Below the pieces are notes generated by a model. That model ran no database searches. It saw only the letters and a program-made list of their open reading frames with translations, and was not told where the DNA came from. Positions 7,256-14,748 of a DNA stretch of 17,268 nt are shown in pieces. Each line of letters begins with the position of its first letter. The stretch's first letter is position 1. The translations under genes were made by a program, and so were the position numbers. Source of the DNA: MED-G82 sp964342675 (lineage in GTDB: Bacteria; Pseudomonadota; Gammaproteobacteria; Magnimaribacterales; D2472); assembly GCA_964342675.1 (NCBI GenBank), contig CAYFFR010000031.1, forward strand, positions 1 to 17,268. Reading direction: 5' to 3'.

Positions 7256-8032
7256 ATGAAACTAACTAACAAACATTCTCGTATTGTTATTAAAATTGGA
7301 TCTGGTGTCTTATCAAATCAAAAAGGGCAAATACGTACTCAGGTTATTCAAGCAATAGCCAATGATATAGCTAGCATCAATAAAAACAGGAAATTAATTA
7401 TTGTCTCTTCTGGAGCTATAGCAATGGGCAGAAAGCTTATAAACATGCATGGTGATATTAACTTATCTGAATCACAAGCTTTAGCTGCAGTTGGTCAAAT
7501 TGAGTTAATGCGATCATGGAAGTCTGCATTTCAAAAACATAATATTGATATAGCACAAATTTTACTAACTCCAAAAGAAATACAAACGCGAAAAGATGCT
7601 AATACAGCTATCAAAACTATCAATACCCTTCATGACCACAAGGTTATTCCTGTTGTCAACGAAAATGACACTACTGCAACTGATGAAATACAATTTGGCG
7701 ATAATGATTTATTATCTGCTAGGCTGGCTAAGTTGTTTCGTGCTGATCTTCTGATAATGCTATCAACCGTAGATGGTCTGCATGAATCTTTCTTAAATAA
7801 TGGCAATTTATCTCAAGCGTCTTTATTAAAATCGGTGAATAAGATTACTCCGACCATCAAAAAGATGGCTGGACGTGCAAGTCAATTAGGTAAAGGGGGT
7901 ATGATCTCAAAGATTGAAGCAGCACAATTGATTCTTGGGATGAATAGTGAGCTAGTCATTACTAGAGGAGATACACCTGATCCTATAACGAAACTAAGAA
8001 GAAATTCACTATCAACATGGTTTAAAAAATGA
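7256..8032 (+). CDS. proB: Glutamate 5-kinase ProB, short form without PUA domain
   Basis: ProB phosphorylates glutamate to gamma-glutamyl phosphate, the first and normally proline-inhibited step of proline synthesis. The amino-acid kinase fold is complete: KIGSGVLS (13-20), IIVSSGAIAMG (48-58), VVNENDTTATDEIQFGDND, IMLSTVDGLH and GKGGMISKIEAAQL. The protein is 258 residues against 367 in E. coli and ends right after the kinase domain (STWFKK), so the C-terminal PUA domain is absent. The frame ends in a clean TGA whose ATGA overlap leads straight into proA, so this is a tidy natural end and not an obvious frameshift. No clear promoter or Shine-Dalgarno sequence precedes the ATG at 7256. Confidence 0.94.
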   Translation: MKLTNKHSRIVIKIGSGVLSNQKGQIRTQVIQAIANDIASINKNRKLIIVSSGAIAMGRKLINMHGDINLSESQALAAVGQIELMRSWKSAFQKHNIDIAQILLTPKEIQTRKDANTAIKTINTLHDHKVIPVVNENDTTATDEIQFGDNDLLSARLAKLFRADLLIMLSTVDGLHESFLNNGNLSQASLLKSVNKITPTIKKMAGRASQLGKGGMISKIEAAQLILGMNSELVITRGDTPDPITKLRRNSLSTWFKK

Positions 8033-9291
8033 ATGGTCTAGTAGCTATTGCTAATCAAATAGGATCTAATGCAAAACTAGCTGTTGAAGCATTACAGAAC
8101 TTATCCTCAGATGAAAAAAATAATTTCTTGTTGGAAACAATAAAAGAAATTGATGGGTATCGAGATCAGATACTGACAGCCAATAATTTAGATATTGCAG
8201 ATGCTGAAAAAACTAATAAAGACAAAGCATTCATAGATAGATTAATGTTGAACCAAGATAGGATTTCAGGAATGGTTAAGGGTTTAGAGGAGTTAATAAA
8301 GTTTCCTGATCCTATTGGTCAGACGCTTGATTCTTGGGATAGACCTAATGGACTTAGAATATCAAGAGTATCAACTCCTTTAGGTGTCATAGGCATTATT
8401 TTTGAGAGTAGGCCTAATGTTGCATGCGATGCAAGTGCCTTGTGTCTAAAGTCAGGTAATGCAGTCATTTTGAGGAGTGGCAGTGACGGCTTAAGATCTT
8501 CCATTGCAATAGTAGATTGTTTTCAAAGCGCATTAAAAAGGCTCAATTTGCCTTATGGTGCTATTCAGATCATGCCAAAGAAGGATAGAGAGCTTGCTAC
8601 TCTAATGCTTCAAGGTCTAGATGGAAGTATTGATGTTATCGCTCCAAGAGGCGGTAAAAGTCTTGTAGCTGAAGTTCAAAAATCAGCAAAGGTTCCGGTA
8701 TTTGGTCACTTGGAAGGAATTTGTCATGTCTTTATTGATAAAGATGCTGATCTTGATAAAGCTCTTGAAGTAAGTATGAATTCAAAGATGAGAAGAACGG
8801 GTATTTGTGGAGCTGCTGAAACCATCTTAATCCATAAAGATATTGCTGCATTATTTGGTCCCAAACTAATTAGCAGTTTGACGGATCAAAAGTGTGAAGT
8901 ACGTGGTTGTAATCAAACACAAGATTTAGATCCAAGAGTCAAAATAGCATCTGAAAAAGATTGGAAAACAGAATACCTAGCCCCCATCATTAGCATTAGG
9001 ATTGTTGATGATGTGCATGCAGCAATAAGCCATATTCAAGAGCATGGCACCAATCATACTGAATCAATACTTAGTGAAAATAAAGAAACTCAAGCAATAT
9101 TTTCTAAAAAAATAGATAGTGCGATTATTATGGTTAATGCCTCAACTCAATTTGCTGATGGTGGAGAGTTTGGTTTTGGTGGGGAAATTGGTATTGCTAC
9201 CGGCAAGTTTCATGCAAGAGGTCCGGTTGGAATTAACCAATTAACTAGCTTTAAGTATGTTGTTGAAGGCACTGGGCAAACCAGACCTTAA
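8029..9291 (+). CDS. proA: Gamma-glutamyl phosphate reductase ProA
   Basis: ProA reduces gamma-glutamyl phosphate with NADPH to glutamate 5-semialdehyde, which cyclises and is reduced to proline by ProC (not in this window). It is an aldehyde-dehydrogenase superfamily enzyme of 420 residues (E. coli 417). Visible motifs are PLGVIGIIFESRPNV (117-131), CLKSGNAVILRSG (139-151), the catalytic Cys260 in RRTGICGAAET, and FHARGPVGINQLTSFKY near the end. The Cys-260 context and the N-terminal DRPNGLRISRV resemble, from memory, alphaproteobacterial ProA more than the enterobacterial form, hinting at transfer. It overlaps proB by 4 bp (ATGA) and ends 2 bp from the convergent rsmJ. Confidence 0.96.
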   Translation: MNGLVAIANQIGSNAKLAVEALQNLSSDEKNNFLLETIKEIDGYRDQILTANNLDIADAEKTNKDKAFIDRLMLNQDRISGMVKGLEELIKFPDPIGQTLDSWDRPNGLRISRVSTPLGVIGIIFESRPNVACDASALCLKSGNAVILRSGSDGLRSSIAIVDCFQSALKRLNLPYGAIQIMPKKDRELATLMLQGLDGSIDVIAPRGGKSLVAEVQKSAKVPVFGHLEGICHVFIDKDADLDKALEVSMNSKMRRTGICGAAETILIHKDIAALFGPKLISSLTDQKCEVRGCNQTQDLDPRVKIASEKDWKTEYLAPIISIRIVDDVHAAISHIQEHGTNHTESILSENKETQAIFSKKIDSAIIMVNASTQFADGGEFGFGGEIGIATGKFHARGPVGINQLTSFKYVVEGTGQTRP

Positions 9292-9293
9292 CA

Positions 9294-10031
9294 TCATATG
9301 TAGACATCGTAGCGGATAGATTTCCCAGTAATTTGATGGTTAATGTTTCCTGGGAAGGCTTCTACTCTAATGGGTCGCTTAACAACCAACTTCGTGGGAT
9401 TGGATAAACGTAAATAATCAAATATTTGCGTTGGTGATTTATCGCAATCCTCCATCCTAATAATCTCTCTTATCATGCTTAATTCTTTGGACCTTGCAGT
9501 TGTTTTTTTACTATCTGGGTACATAGGATCGAAATAAACTAGATCATACTGATCAAAACTAACTTTATGATCGATCACATCTTGATTGAGACAATGTAGA
9601 TTATGTAACCAGGTATGGTCCTTCTTAGAAAGAAGCTTTAAGGCATAGTCTGTCATTGCATATAATGTCTTGCTAACTTCGCATGCCGTCACCTGATGAC
9701 CGAGTGATGCCATGATGATGGAATCCTTTAATAGACCAGCCGTTGCATCGAGCACCTTAAGTGACTTGTTATTTTTGCCTATTACTTTTTTTAATAGTGC
9801 TTCATGCTCTGTTCTTGCTAATCTCCAACCAAACGAGCCTTTCTCAAAATTAATGTTAAGTCCAGACCTGATATCTGTTTTAGAATTAGAATAACTAATA
9901 TTGTCATTGCTTAGAGTAATAAAGGGCCCCAGATCTGGAACTGATGCCTTTGTATCCACACCTAACAATTTGGCTATTTCTTGAGCAGGCTGTTTAAGAG
10001 ATGGCGACGAATAGACTACGGTCAGGTCCAT
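9294..10031 (-). CDS. rsmJ: 16S rRNA (guanine1516-N2)-methyltransferase RsmJ
   Basis: RsmJ methylates G1516 near the 3' end of 16S rRNA. The 245-residue protein has the S-adenosylmethionine-binding motif VLDATAGLLKDS (93-104), with ACEVS closing the second strand (116-120), and a catalytic YFDPMYP (166-172). The C-terminal KLVVKRP is also shared with E. coli RsmJ (250 aa). The closest E. coli motifs by recall are VVDATAGLGRD and LDPMFP. Its ATG overlaps the end of uppP by 10 bp, and it is the last gene of the long minus-strand array that begins with lepA. Its stop lies 2 bp from that of the convergent proA, leaving no room for a terminator between them. Confidence 0.9.
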   Translation of the reverse strand: MDLTVVYSSPSLKQPAQEIAKLLGVDTKASVPDLGPFITLSNDNISYSNSKTDIRSGLNINFEKGSFGWRLARTEHEALLKKVIGKNNKSLKVLDATAGLLKDSIIMASLGHQVTACEVSKTLYAMTDYALKLLSKKDHTWLHNLHCLNQDVIDHKVSFDQYDLVYFDPMYPDSKKTTARSKELSMIREIIRMEDCDKSPTQIFDYLRLSNPTKLVVKRPIRVEAFPGNINHQITGKSIRYDVYI

Positions 10032-10813
10032 GCTATTAAAATCATTAATCCAAGCAACAGTCGATAAATTACAAAAGGTGCCATCCCTATCCTATTAACA
10101 AGTTTTAAAAAAATATGAATAGTTAGAAATGCGATGATGCTAGATACAGTAAAACCTATAAATAATAAGATGTATTCATCTGCGTTTAAATTCTGCCAAT
10201 CTTTTAATAGCATGATAGATAAGGCGCCCAAAATAGCAGGAATACTTAATAAAAAAGCAAATCTAGCGCTTGAATGCAGGGACATTCCTACTGCCAAAGC
10301 TCCAGTAATTGCCATTCCTGATCTAGATGCTCCAGGGAAAATAGCAAACATTTGGAAACAACCTATAACAAGTGCCATCTTTAAAGTAATATCGCGTAGC
10401 TCCTTGTTTTGACTTCCAAGCTTATTAGCAATCAATAAAATGATAGCAAAAATAATATTGGTGTAAGCAATAGCCAATAAATTCCAATTTTCAACTAAGT
10501 CCATAAAGCCTAGCCCTAAGGCAATCATTGGAAGAGTTGCAATAATTAAACACAAACCCTCATTAAAGCGTTGCTGATTTTGATAGGAGTTGCCTGGCAC
10601 CCAAGATAATATTATTTCTTTTAATTCAGTTCTAAAATAATAAATAACTGCAAGTAAAGTCCCAGCATGGGCCACAACATCAAATAATAAGCCTAAATCT
10701 TTGGTTCCAAAAACTAGCTCTGGGAATTGTAAGTGTGCAGAGCTGGAGATAGGTAAAAACTCTGTCAGTCCTTGAATTAACGATAATAAGATTGCTAATA
10801 AATAATCTGACAT
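10022..10813 (-). CDS. uppP: Undecaprenyl-diphosphatase UppP (BacA)
   Basis: UppP dephosphorylates undecaprenyl pyrophosphate in the inner membrane, recycling the lipid carrier for peptidoglycan and surface polysaccharide; overproduction in other bacteria gives bacitracin resistance. The 263-residue protein (E. coli 273) is strongly hydrophobic with about eight membrane segments. The two family motifs are intact: QGLTEFLPISSSAH (14-27), where the first (E/Q)xxxE acid is the permitted Gln14 with Glu18, and FPGASRSG (159-166) with Arg164. The ATG overlaps the tsaB stop by one base (TAATG); no Shine-Dalgarno sequence is visible, so translation is probably coupled. Confidence 0.96.
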   Translation of the reverse strand: MSDYLLAILLSLIQGLTEFLPISSSAHLQFPELVFGTKDLGLLFDVVAHAGTLLAVIYYFRTELKEIILSWVPGNSYQNQQRFNEGLCLIIATLPMIALGLGFMDLVENWNLLAIAYTNIIFAIILLIANKLGSQNKELRDITLKMALVIGCFQMFAIFPGASRSGMAITGALAVGMSLHSSARFAFLLSIPAILGALSIMLLKDWQNLNADEYILLFIGFTVSSIIAFLTIHIFLKLVNRIGMAPFVIYRLLLGLMILIAWT

Positions 10814-11478
10814 TAGGTAATTTTTTTGAATTCAAGGTCTTTTAAATACACTGGATCAATTTCATCTAACTGAAAAGTCATGCCAGAGTCTAATCTCATT
10901 TTTGCTATAGAAGCAACCGATTCAGCAGAGCTTGTTGCATTCATTAATCTTTTTGCTTCCGATATGCTGCATTGCTCCCATACATCTCCAATAAAATAAC
11001 AATCATCTTCGTCTTTTGCATAAGATTTAAGCTCATCGAGAGTGATGATAGCATCTTCTTGTAATCGCTTGATTGACTCAAAACCAACATCGTAGATATT
11101 GAAATAATACCCCTGGCCATCTGCATCTAATGCGCTACCAATCTTGGCTGGTAAATGCTTGATCCAGTGCTTTCCTTCCCATGCTTGTGACTCTAAGCTC
11201 GATATAGGAATGATGGGTAATTGTTGTGAATATGCTAAGCCTTTAAGAAAGCTTGCGGCGCTTCTCAAAGCCGTGTATGAGCCTGGTCCATTGGCATAAG
11301 CTAAAGCGCTAAGAGAATTTAAGATATCTGTTTTTTCCTTTCCTAAGCCTAGAAATAAATCATCCCAATTTGGGCGTTCTTTTAAATCATGCTCTATAAC
11401 AACCGAATTTATCTCATCTCCATTTAAATAAGCCATAGATGAATAATTGCTGGTGATATCAATCGCTAAAATCTTCAA
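10813..11478 (-). CDS. tsaB: tRNA t6A biosynthesis protein TsaB
   Basis: TsaB is the structural partner of TsaD in the TsaBDE complex that puts threonylcarbamoyl on A37 of ANN-decoding tRNAs. It has the ASKHA fold start KILAIDITSNYSSMAYL and the conserved YANGPGSYTALR loop. The start is set at TTG 11478, which gives MKILAID, matching E. coli MRILAID, with 221 residues (E. coli 231). A further in-frame TTG at 11514 would add 12 unconserved residues inside adk. No ATG lies in a suitable place, so a non-ATG start is required. The chosen TTG is 10 bases after the adk stop and has no Shine-Dalgarno sequence, consistent with low, coupled expression. Confidence 0.9.
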   Translation of the reverse strand: MKILAIDITSNYSSMAYLNGDEINSVVIEHDLKERPNWDDLFLGLGKEKTDILNSLSALAYANGPGSYTALRSAASFLKGLAYSQQLPIIPISSLESQAWEGKHWIKHLPAKIGSALDADGQGYYFNIYDVGFESIKRLQEDAIITLDELKSYAKDEDDCYFIGDVWEQCSISEAKRLMNATSSAESVASIAKMRLDSGMTFQLDEIDPVYLKDLEFKKIT

Positions 11479-11488
11479 TGTTAAATAT

Positions 11489-12133
11489 TTATAATTGTTG
11501 TTTAATATCTGCAAGCACTTGATCTACAGATTGACTGCCATCAACGACAATGTACTTCAATTGACGGTTTTCTGATTGAATTTGATAGAAACCTACTAAT
11601 GGCTTGGTTTCATCATGATATACCTTAAGTCGATGTTTTACAGTATCAGGCTGATCATCATCACGCTGAATCAAAGGTTCGCCGGTAACGTCGTCTTTAC
11701 CTTCCTGTTGTGGGGGATTAAATTTCAAATGATAGTTCCTTCCAGAACCAGGGTGAACACGCCTACCTGACATTCTTTCAACAATCTGATCATCTTCAAC
11801 CTGTATTTCAATGACATGAGTGAACACAATATCATTTTGCTCGCATAAATTAGCTTGACCTAAAGTGCGAGGTACTCCATCAAATAGAAATCCTTTATGG
11901 CAGTCTTCTTTACTTATTCTATCTAAAATGAGCTCAATAATAATTGCATCTGAAACTAAGCTGCCTGAACTCATGATTGCATCCACCTTTTTACCCAAAG
12001 GATCACCCGATGCAATTGACTCCCTTAACATATCACCCGTGCTGATTTTTGGTATCTTTAGTACATCACACAAAAGATCCGCCTGGGTTCCTTTCCCAGC
12101 ACCTGGAGGACCTAGTAAAATCAATTTGTTCAT
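11489..12133 (-). CDS. adk: Adenylate kinase
   Basis: Adk interconverts ATP plus AMP with two ADP and sets the cell's energy charge. The 214-residue protein is exactly the length of E. coli Adk. The P-loop GPPGAGKGTQ (8-17), the AMP-binding STGDMLR and the DGVPRT loop (normally DGFPRT, here Val for Phe) are present. It is the long type, with a LID domain (about 122-160: GRRVHPGSGRNYH and following) that lacks zinc-binding cysteines, as in Gram-negative enzymes. The ATG overlaps the acpS stop as ATGA. Its place between acpS and tsaB is unusual compared with E. coli, where adk follows htpG. Confidence 0.97.
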   Translation of the reverse strand: MNKLILLGPPGAGKGTQADLLCDVLKIPKISTGDMLRESIASGDPLGKKVDAIMSSGSLVSDAIIIELILDRISKEDCHKGFLFDGVPRTLGQANLCEQNDIVFTHVIEIQVEDDQIVERMSGRRVHPGSGRNYHLKFNPPQQEGKDDVTGEPLIQRDDDQPDTVKHRLKVYHDETKPLVGFYQIQSENRQLKYIVVDGSQSVDQVLADIKQQL

Positions 12134-12507
12134 TTCTCTAATACCACAAATGCCAAGGCATATTCTTTTTCATCGCTAAGACTAACATGAGCATTACAGA
12201 TACCCAACTTGGTTAGTTCTTTTTTAACAGATGTTTCAAGCTTAAAAAAAGGGGCTCCATTTTGGTCTCTAAGTACCTCGATTCTATTTGGATAAATTGG
12301 GTTTTTAAATCCAGTTTGAATGGCTTTTACAAATGCCTCTTTAGCCGCAAATTGACTAGCTAAGAATTTGGTCGTTTTGGATGCAGGTAAGTCGTTGTAT
12401 GTTTTCAGTTCTGAGGGTCCCAATATCTTTTTTGCGAATACAGACAGGTCCTTAGATGCAGTTAATCTATCCACCCGAACCATGTCTACACCGATGCCAA
12501 AAATCAT
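12130..12507 (-). CDS. acpS: Holo-[acyl-carrier-protein] synthase AcpS
   Basis: AcpS transfers 4'-phosphopantetheine from coenzyme A to the acyl carrier protein, activating fatty-acid synthesis. The 125-residue protein (E. coli 126) has both signature motifs: GIGVDMVRVDRL with metal ligand Asp8, and FAAKEAFVKAI with Glu57. It overlaps recO upstream and adk downstream by 4 bp each (ATGA). A GGTGA lies 5 bases before the ATG, a modest Shine-Dalgarno sequence. In most gammaproteobacteria pdxJ sits between recO and acpS; here it is absent and the two genes overlap directly. Confidence 0.95.
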   Translation of the reverse strand: MIFGIGVDMVRVDRLTASKDLSVFAKKILGPSELKTYNDLPASKTTKFLASQFAAKEAFVKAIQTGFKNPIYPNRIEVLRDQNGAPFFKLETSVKKELTKLGICNAHVSLSDEKEYALAFVVLEK

Positions 12508-13199
12508 GATTTCACCGACCTAAAAATATCTCTACTTAATAAATCCTTTCCATCTAAGCAAGCTTGGATCGCAGTCTGAGTTAAACTTTTTAATTTAACC
12601 TTATCTACAGCTAATAAGTTCCTACCCTGTATATTTTTAATCTCAACAGATGTAAAGCCATCGATATCATTGGTTGGGTAAAACCCTTTTTCAACTACAA
12701 AATGATATTTTTGATCATCTTCAAACTTTTTATTGTCCTTTGAATCAGTATCAAAATTAATTCCAAAGCCTAAAACATCAAGCAAATCTAATTCAAACTC
12801 TCTTAAAGAGGTTTCTTGAAACTCACTTGAATTAAATGTTTGAATAAATTGGTGATAAAGGTTAAATAATTCAATATTTGGAAGGTCCTTTGGCAAAATC
12901 TTTATTATCAACTCATTGATATATAAATGACTATAAACTGAATGAGATGATTGCTCATATAAAGTTGCTTGATTTGTATCCACTTCATTAAGGGTTTTTA
13001 AATCTGATTTTCCTGAAGTAATAATCCTTAAGAATTTAAACGGTATTAAATAACCAAAAAATTTTGATTTGGGGTTTTTGGCTCCCTTGGCTAAAACAGA
13101 TACTCTCCCGTGATATCTTGTAAAGACTTCTGCGATAATAGAAGTATCGCTAAATGATCGTGTGTGAAGAATATATGCTTCTTCCCATGTTTTATGCAT
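12504..13199 (-). CDS. recO: DNA repair protein RecO
   Basis: RecO works with RecR and RecF to load RecA on SSB-covered single-stranded DNA in gap repair. The N-terminal OB fold is recognisable (TWEEAYILHTRSFSDTS, then HGRVSVLAKGAK), followed by a helical domain containing LDLLDVLGFGINFD. There are no zinc-binding cysteine pairs, as in enterobacterial RecO. The start is set at ATG 13199 (MHKTWEEAYIL), which fits E. coli MEGWQRAFVLHSR and has a GGTGG 8 bases upstream; a GTG at 13211 is the alternative and adds four residues. This gives 231 residues (E. coli 242) and an 8 bp overlap with era. Sequence conservation in RecO is low, so identity rests on the N-terminus and on the era-recO-acpS context. 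Confidence 0.93.
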   Translation of the reverse strand: MHKTWEEAYILHTRSFSDTSIIAEVFTRYHGRVSVLAKGAKNPKSKFFGYLIPFKFLRIITSGKSDLKTLNEVDTNQATLYEQSSHSVYSHLYINELIIKILPKDLPNIELFNLYHQFIQTFNSSEFQETSLREFELDLLDVLGFGINFDTDSKDNKKFEDDQKYHFVVEKGFYPTNDIDGFTSVEIKNIQGRNLLAVDKVKLKSLTQTAIQACLDGKDLLSRDIFRSVKS

Positions 13200-14097
13200 T
13201 CTTGTTACCACCGATGCCTAGACTATTTATGTGTTCTAGATCATCGCTCCAATTTTTCTTGATCTTAACCCATGATTTAAGCATGACTTTTTTAGAAAAA
13301 TATTTCTCTAGATCAGTTCTTGCTTCTGTACCTATTCTTTTTAGCACGTCACCATTTTGACCTATGACCATACTTTTTTGACTTTTCTTAGCAACATAGA
13401 TAACTACACCAATATTTTGTATGTCTTTATCTGTTACATTCTTTTCAACATCAACATAAATTTCATAAGGCAGTTCATCTCCTAAAATCCTAATTAATTT
13501 TTCTCTGACAATTTCACTAATGAAAAAATTTTCATTCTTTAGATCTTCTAAGCTATCTTCAGGAAACATATGAGGGTTTTCTGGTAACAATTTATAAATC
13601 ATAGTTTCTAGCTCTTGCATACCTTCATTCTTCAGCGCTGAGATGGGTATAAATTCTTTAAAATTGAAAGATTGTGATAACTTTTCAATAAAAGGCAAAA
13701 TTGAGTTCTTGTTATTAACCTGATCAATTTTATTAATTATGCATATAGTTGGTTTGTTTGATTTTTGAATAGCATCAAGAACTTTTTGATCATCTTGATT
13801 AAATTGTGACCGTTGCAAGACAAACATCAACAGATCTGAGTCTTCTACAACACTCAGTGCTGATTTATTTAGAACTTTATTTAAGGTTTTTGTTGCTTGG
13901 GAATGAATACCTGGAGTATCCAAAAATATTATTTGATTCATATCATTGGTTTTAACACCCATAATATTATTTCTTGTGGTCTGTGCTTTTTTGGAAGTGA
14001 TAGATACTTTGCGATCTAGTAAACGGTTAACAATTGTGGACTTGCCTACGTTTGGCTTACCAATAATAGACACGTAACCACATTTTGTCTTTTTCAT
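13192..14097 (-). CDS. era: GTPase Era
   Basis: Era is an essential GTPase that binds the 3' end of 16S rRNA and helps 30S subunit assembly. The 301 residues match E. coli Era (301). The G1 loop GKPNVGKST (13-21), G3 DTPGIH (60-65), G4 NKID (122-125) and G5 SAL (153-155) are all intact. The C-terminal KH domain has the GxxG loop as VIGQNGD (244-250) followed by LKRIGTEART. The ATG overlaps the rnc stop by 4 bp (ATGA) and the gene overlaps recO by 8 bp. rnc-era pairing is widely conserved and joins rRNA processing with assembly. Confidence 0.97.
   Translation of the reverse strand: MKKTKCGYVSIIGKPNVGKSTIVNRLLDRKVSITSKKAQTTRNNIMGVKTNDMNQIIFLDTPGIHSQATKTLNKVLNKSALSVVEDSDLLMFVLQRSQFNQDDQKVLDAIQKSNKPTICIINKIDQVNNKNSILPFIEKLSQSFNFKEFIPISALKNEGMQELETMIYKLLPENPHMFPEDSLEDLKNENFFISEIVREKLIRILGDELPYEIYVDVEKNVTDKDIQNIGVVIYVAKKSQKSMVIGQNGDVLKRIGTEARTDLEKYFSKKVMLKSWVKIKKNWSDDLEHINSLGIGGNKNA
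13208..13212 (-). promoter_or_regulatory. Ribosome-binding site that favours the recO ATG start
   Basis: The minus strand reads GGTGG at 13212-13208, inside the last codons of era and 8 bases before ATG 13199. The alternative GTG start (13211-13209) lies within this very sequence and would have no ribosome-binding site of its own, which supports the ATG. Confidence 0.55.
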
Positions 14098-14741
14098 GAG
14101 TCTAAATTATCTAGGATCATTTGAGCAACTTCTTGTTCAGCTAATTTTTTTATTGCTTGTTTGGATTGATATGTTATGCCGTTATAAGTTACTTTGCACT
14201 CAAATAAATTATTGTCTTTATCTTCAACAAAATCATATATTGGTAGTTGAAACTTATACTTTTGTAGATATTCTTGGAGCTCGGTTTTAGGATCTTTCTT
14301 AGCATCTCTCATTGATATATTCTTTAATTCTTGTTTAAAGAGGGTCTCCAGGAATTGTTTTGAATAATCCCAGCCCTTTATTTGAAAAATAGCACCTATT
14401 ACTGCCTCTAATAAACCTGCATAAATTTTATCTTTCTTTGATTGTTCTAAGTTCTCTGTCCCTTTAGAGACTTGAATGTGCTTATGAAGTAACTCATCTT
14501 GGCATTTTTTACTCAGAAATAGTGTATTAACAAGTTTTGCTCTTATTCTAGTTAATTCTCCTTCGGTGGCTGAATGAAATATATTGGATACATTGGCACT
14601 GATCGTTAATTGAAGAACAGCATCTCCTAAATACTCTAGCCTTTCATTATTGTGTTGAATTGAAGAGCTTTTGTGTACAAATGCTAATTTAAAGATTTCA
14701 TGGTTTAGTATGTCATCTTCTAACTTAAGTGTTTTAAACAT
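14094..14741 (-). CDS. rnc: Ribonuclease III, with an atypical metal-binding site
   Basis: RNase III cuts double-stranded RNA, including the rRNA precursor. The 215-residue protein (E. coli 226) has the signature NERLEYLGDAVL (32-43), giving Glu33, Glu36 and Asp40, and a C-terminal dsRNA-binding domain (DPKTELQEYLQ from 150, KKLAEQEVA near 198-206). The second acidic motif, normally A-D-x-x-E-A-x-I-G, reads AGLLEAVIGAI (108-118): the Asp matching E. coli Asp114 is Gly109 (codon GGT, 14415-14417), while Glu112 (E. coli Glu117) is kept. The domain order is otherwise normal and the frame is undamaged. The ATG is 7 bases after the lepB stop, with no Shine-Dalgarno sequence. Whether the enzyme has altered activity cannot be told from sequence. 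Confidence 0.94.
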   Translation of the reverse strand: MFKTLKLEDDILNHEIFKLAFVHKSSSIQHNNERLEYLGDAVLQLTISANVSNIFHSATEGELTRIRAKLVNTLFLSKKCQDELLHKHIQVSKGTENLEQSKKDKIYAGLLEAVIGAIFQIKGWDYSKQFLETLFKQELKNISMRDAKKDPKTELQEYLQKYKFQLPIYDFVEDKDNNLFECKVTYNGITYQSKQAIKKLAEQEVAQMILDNLDS

Positions 14742-14748
14742 ATGATTG

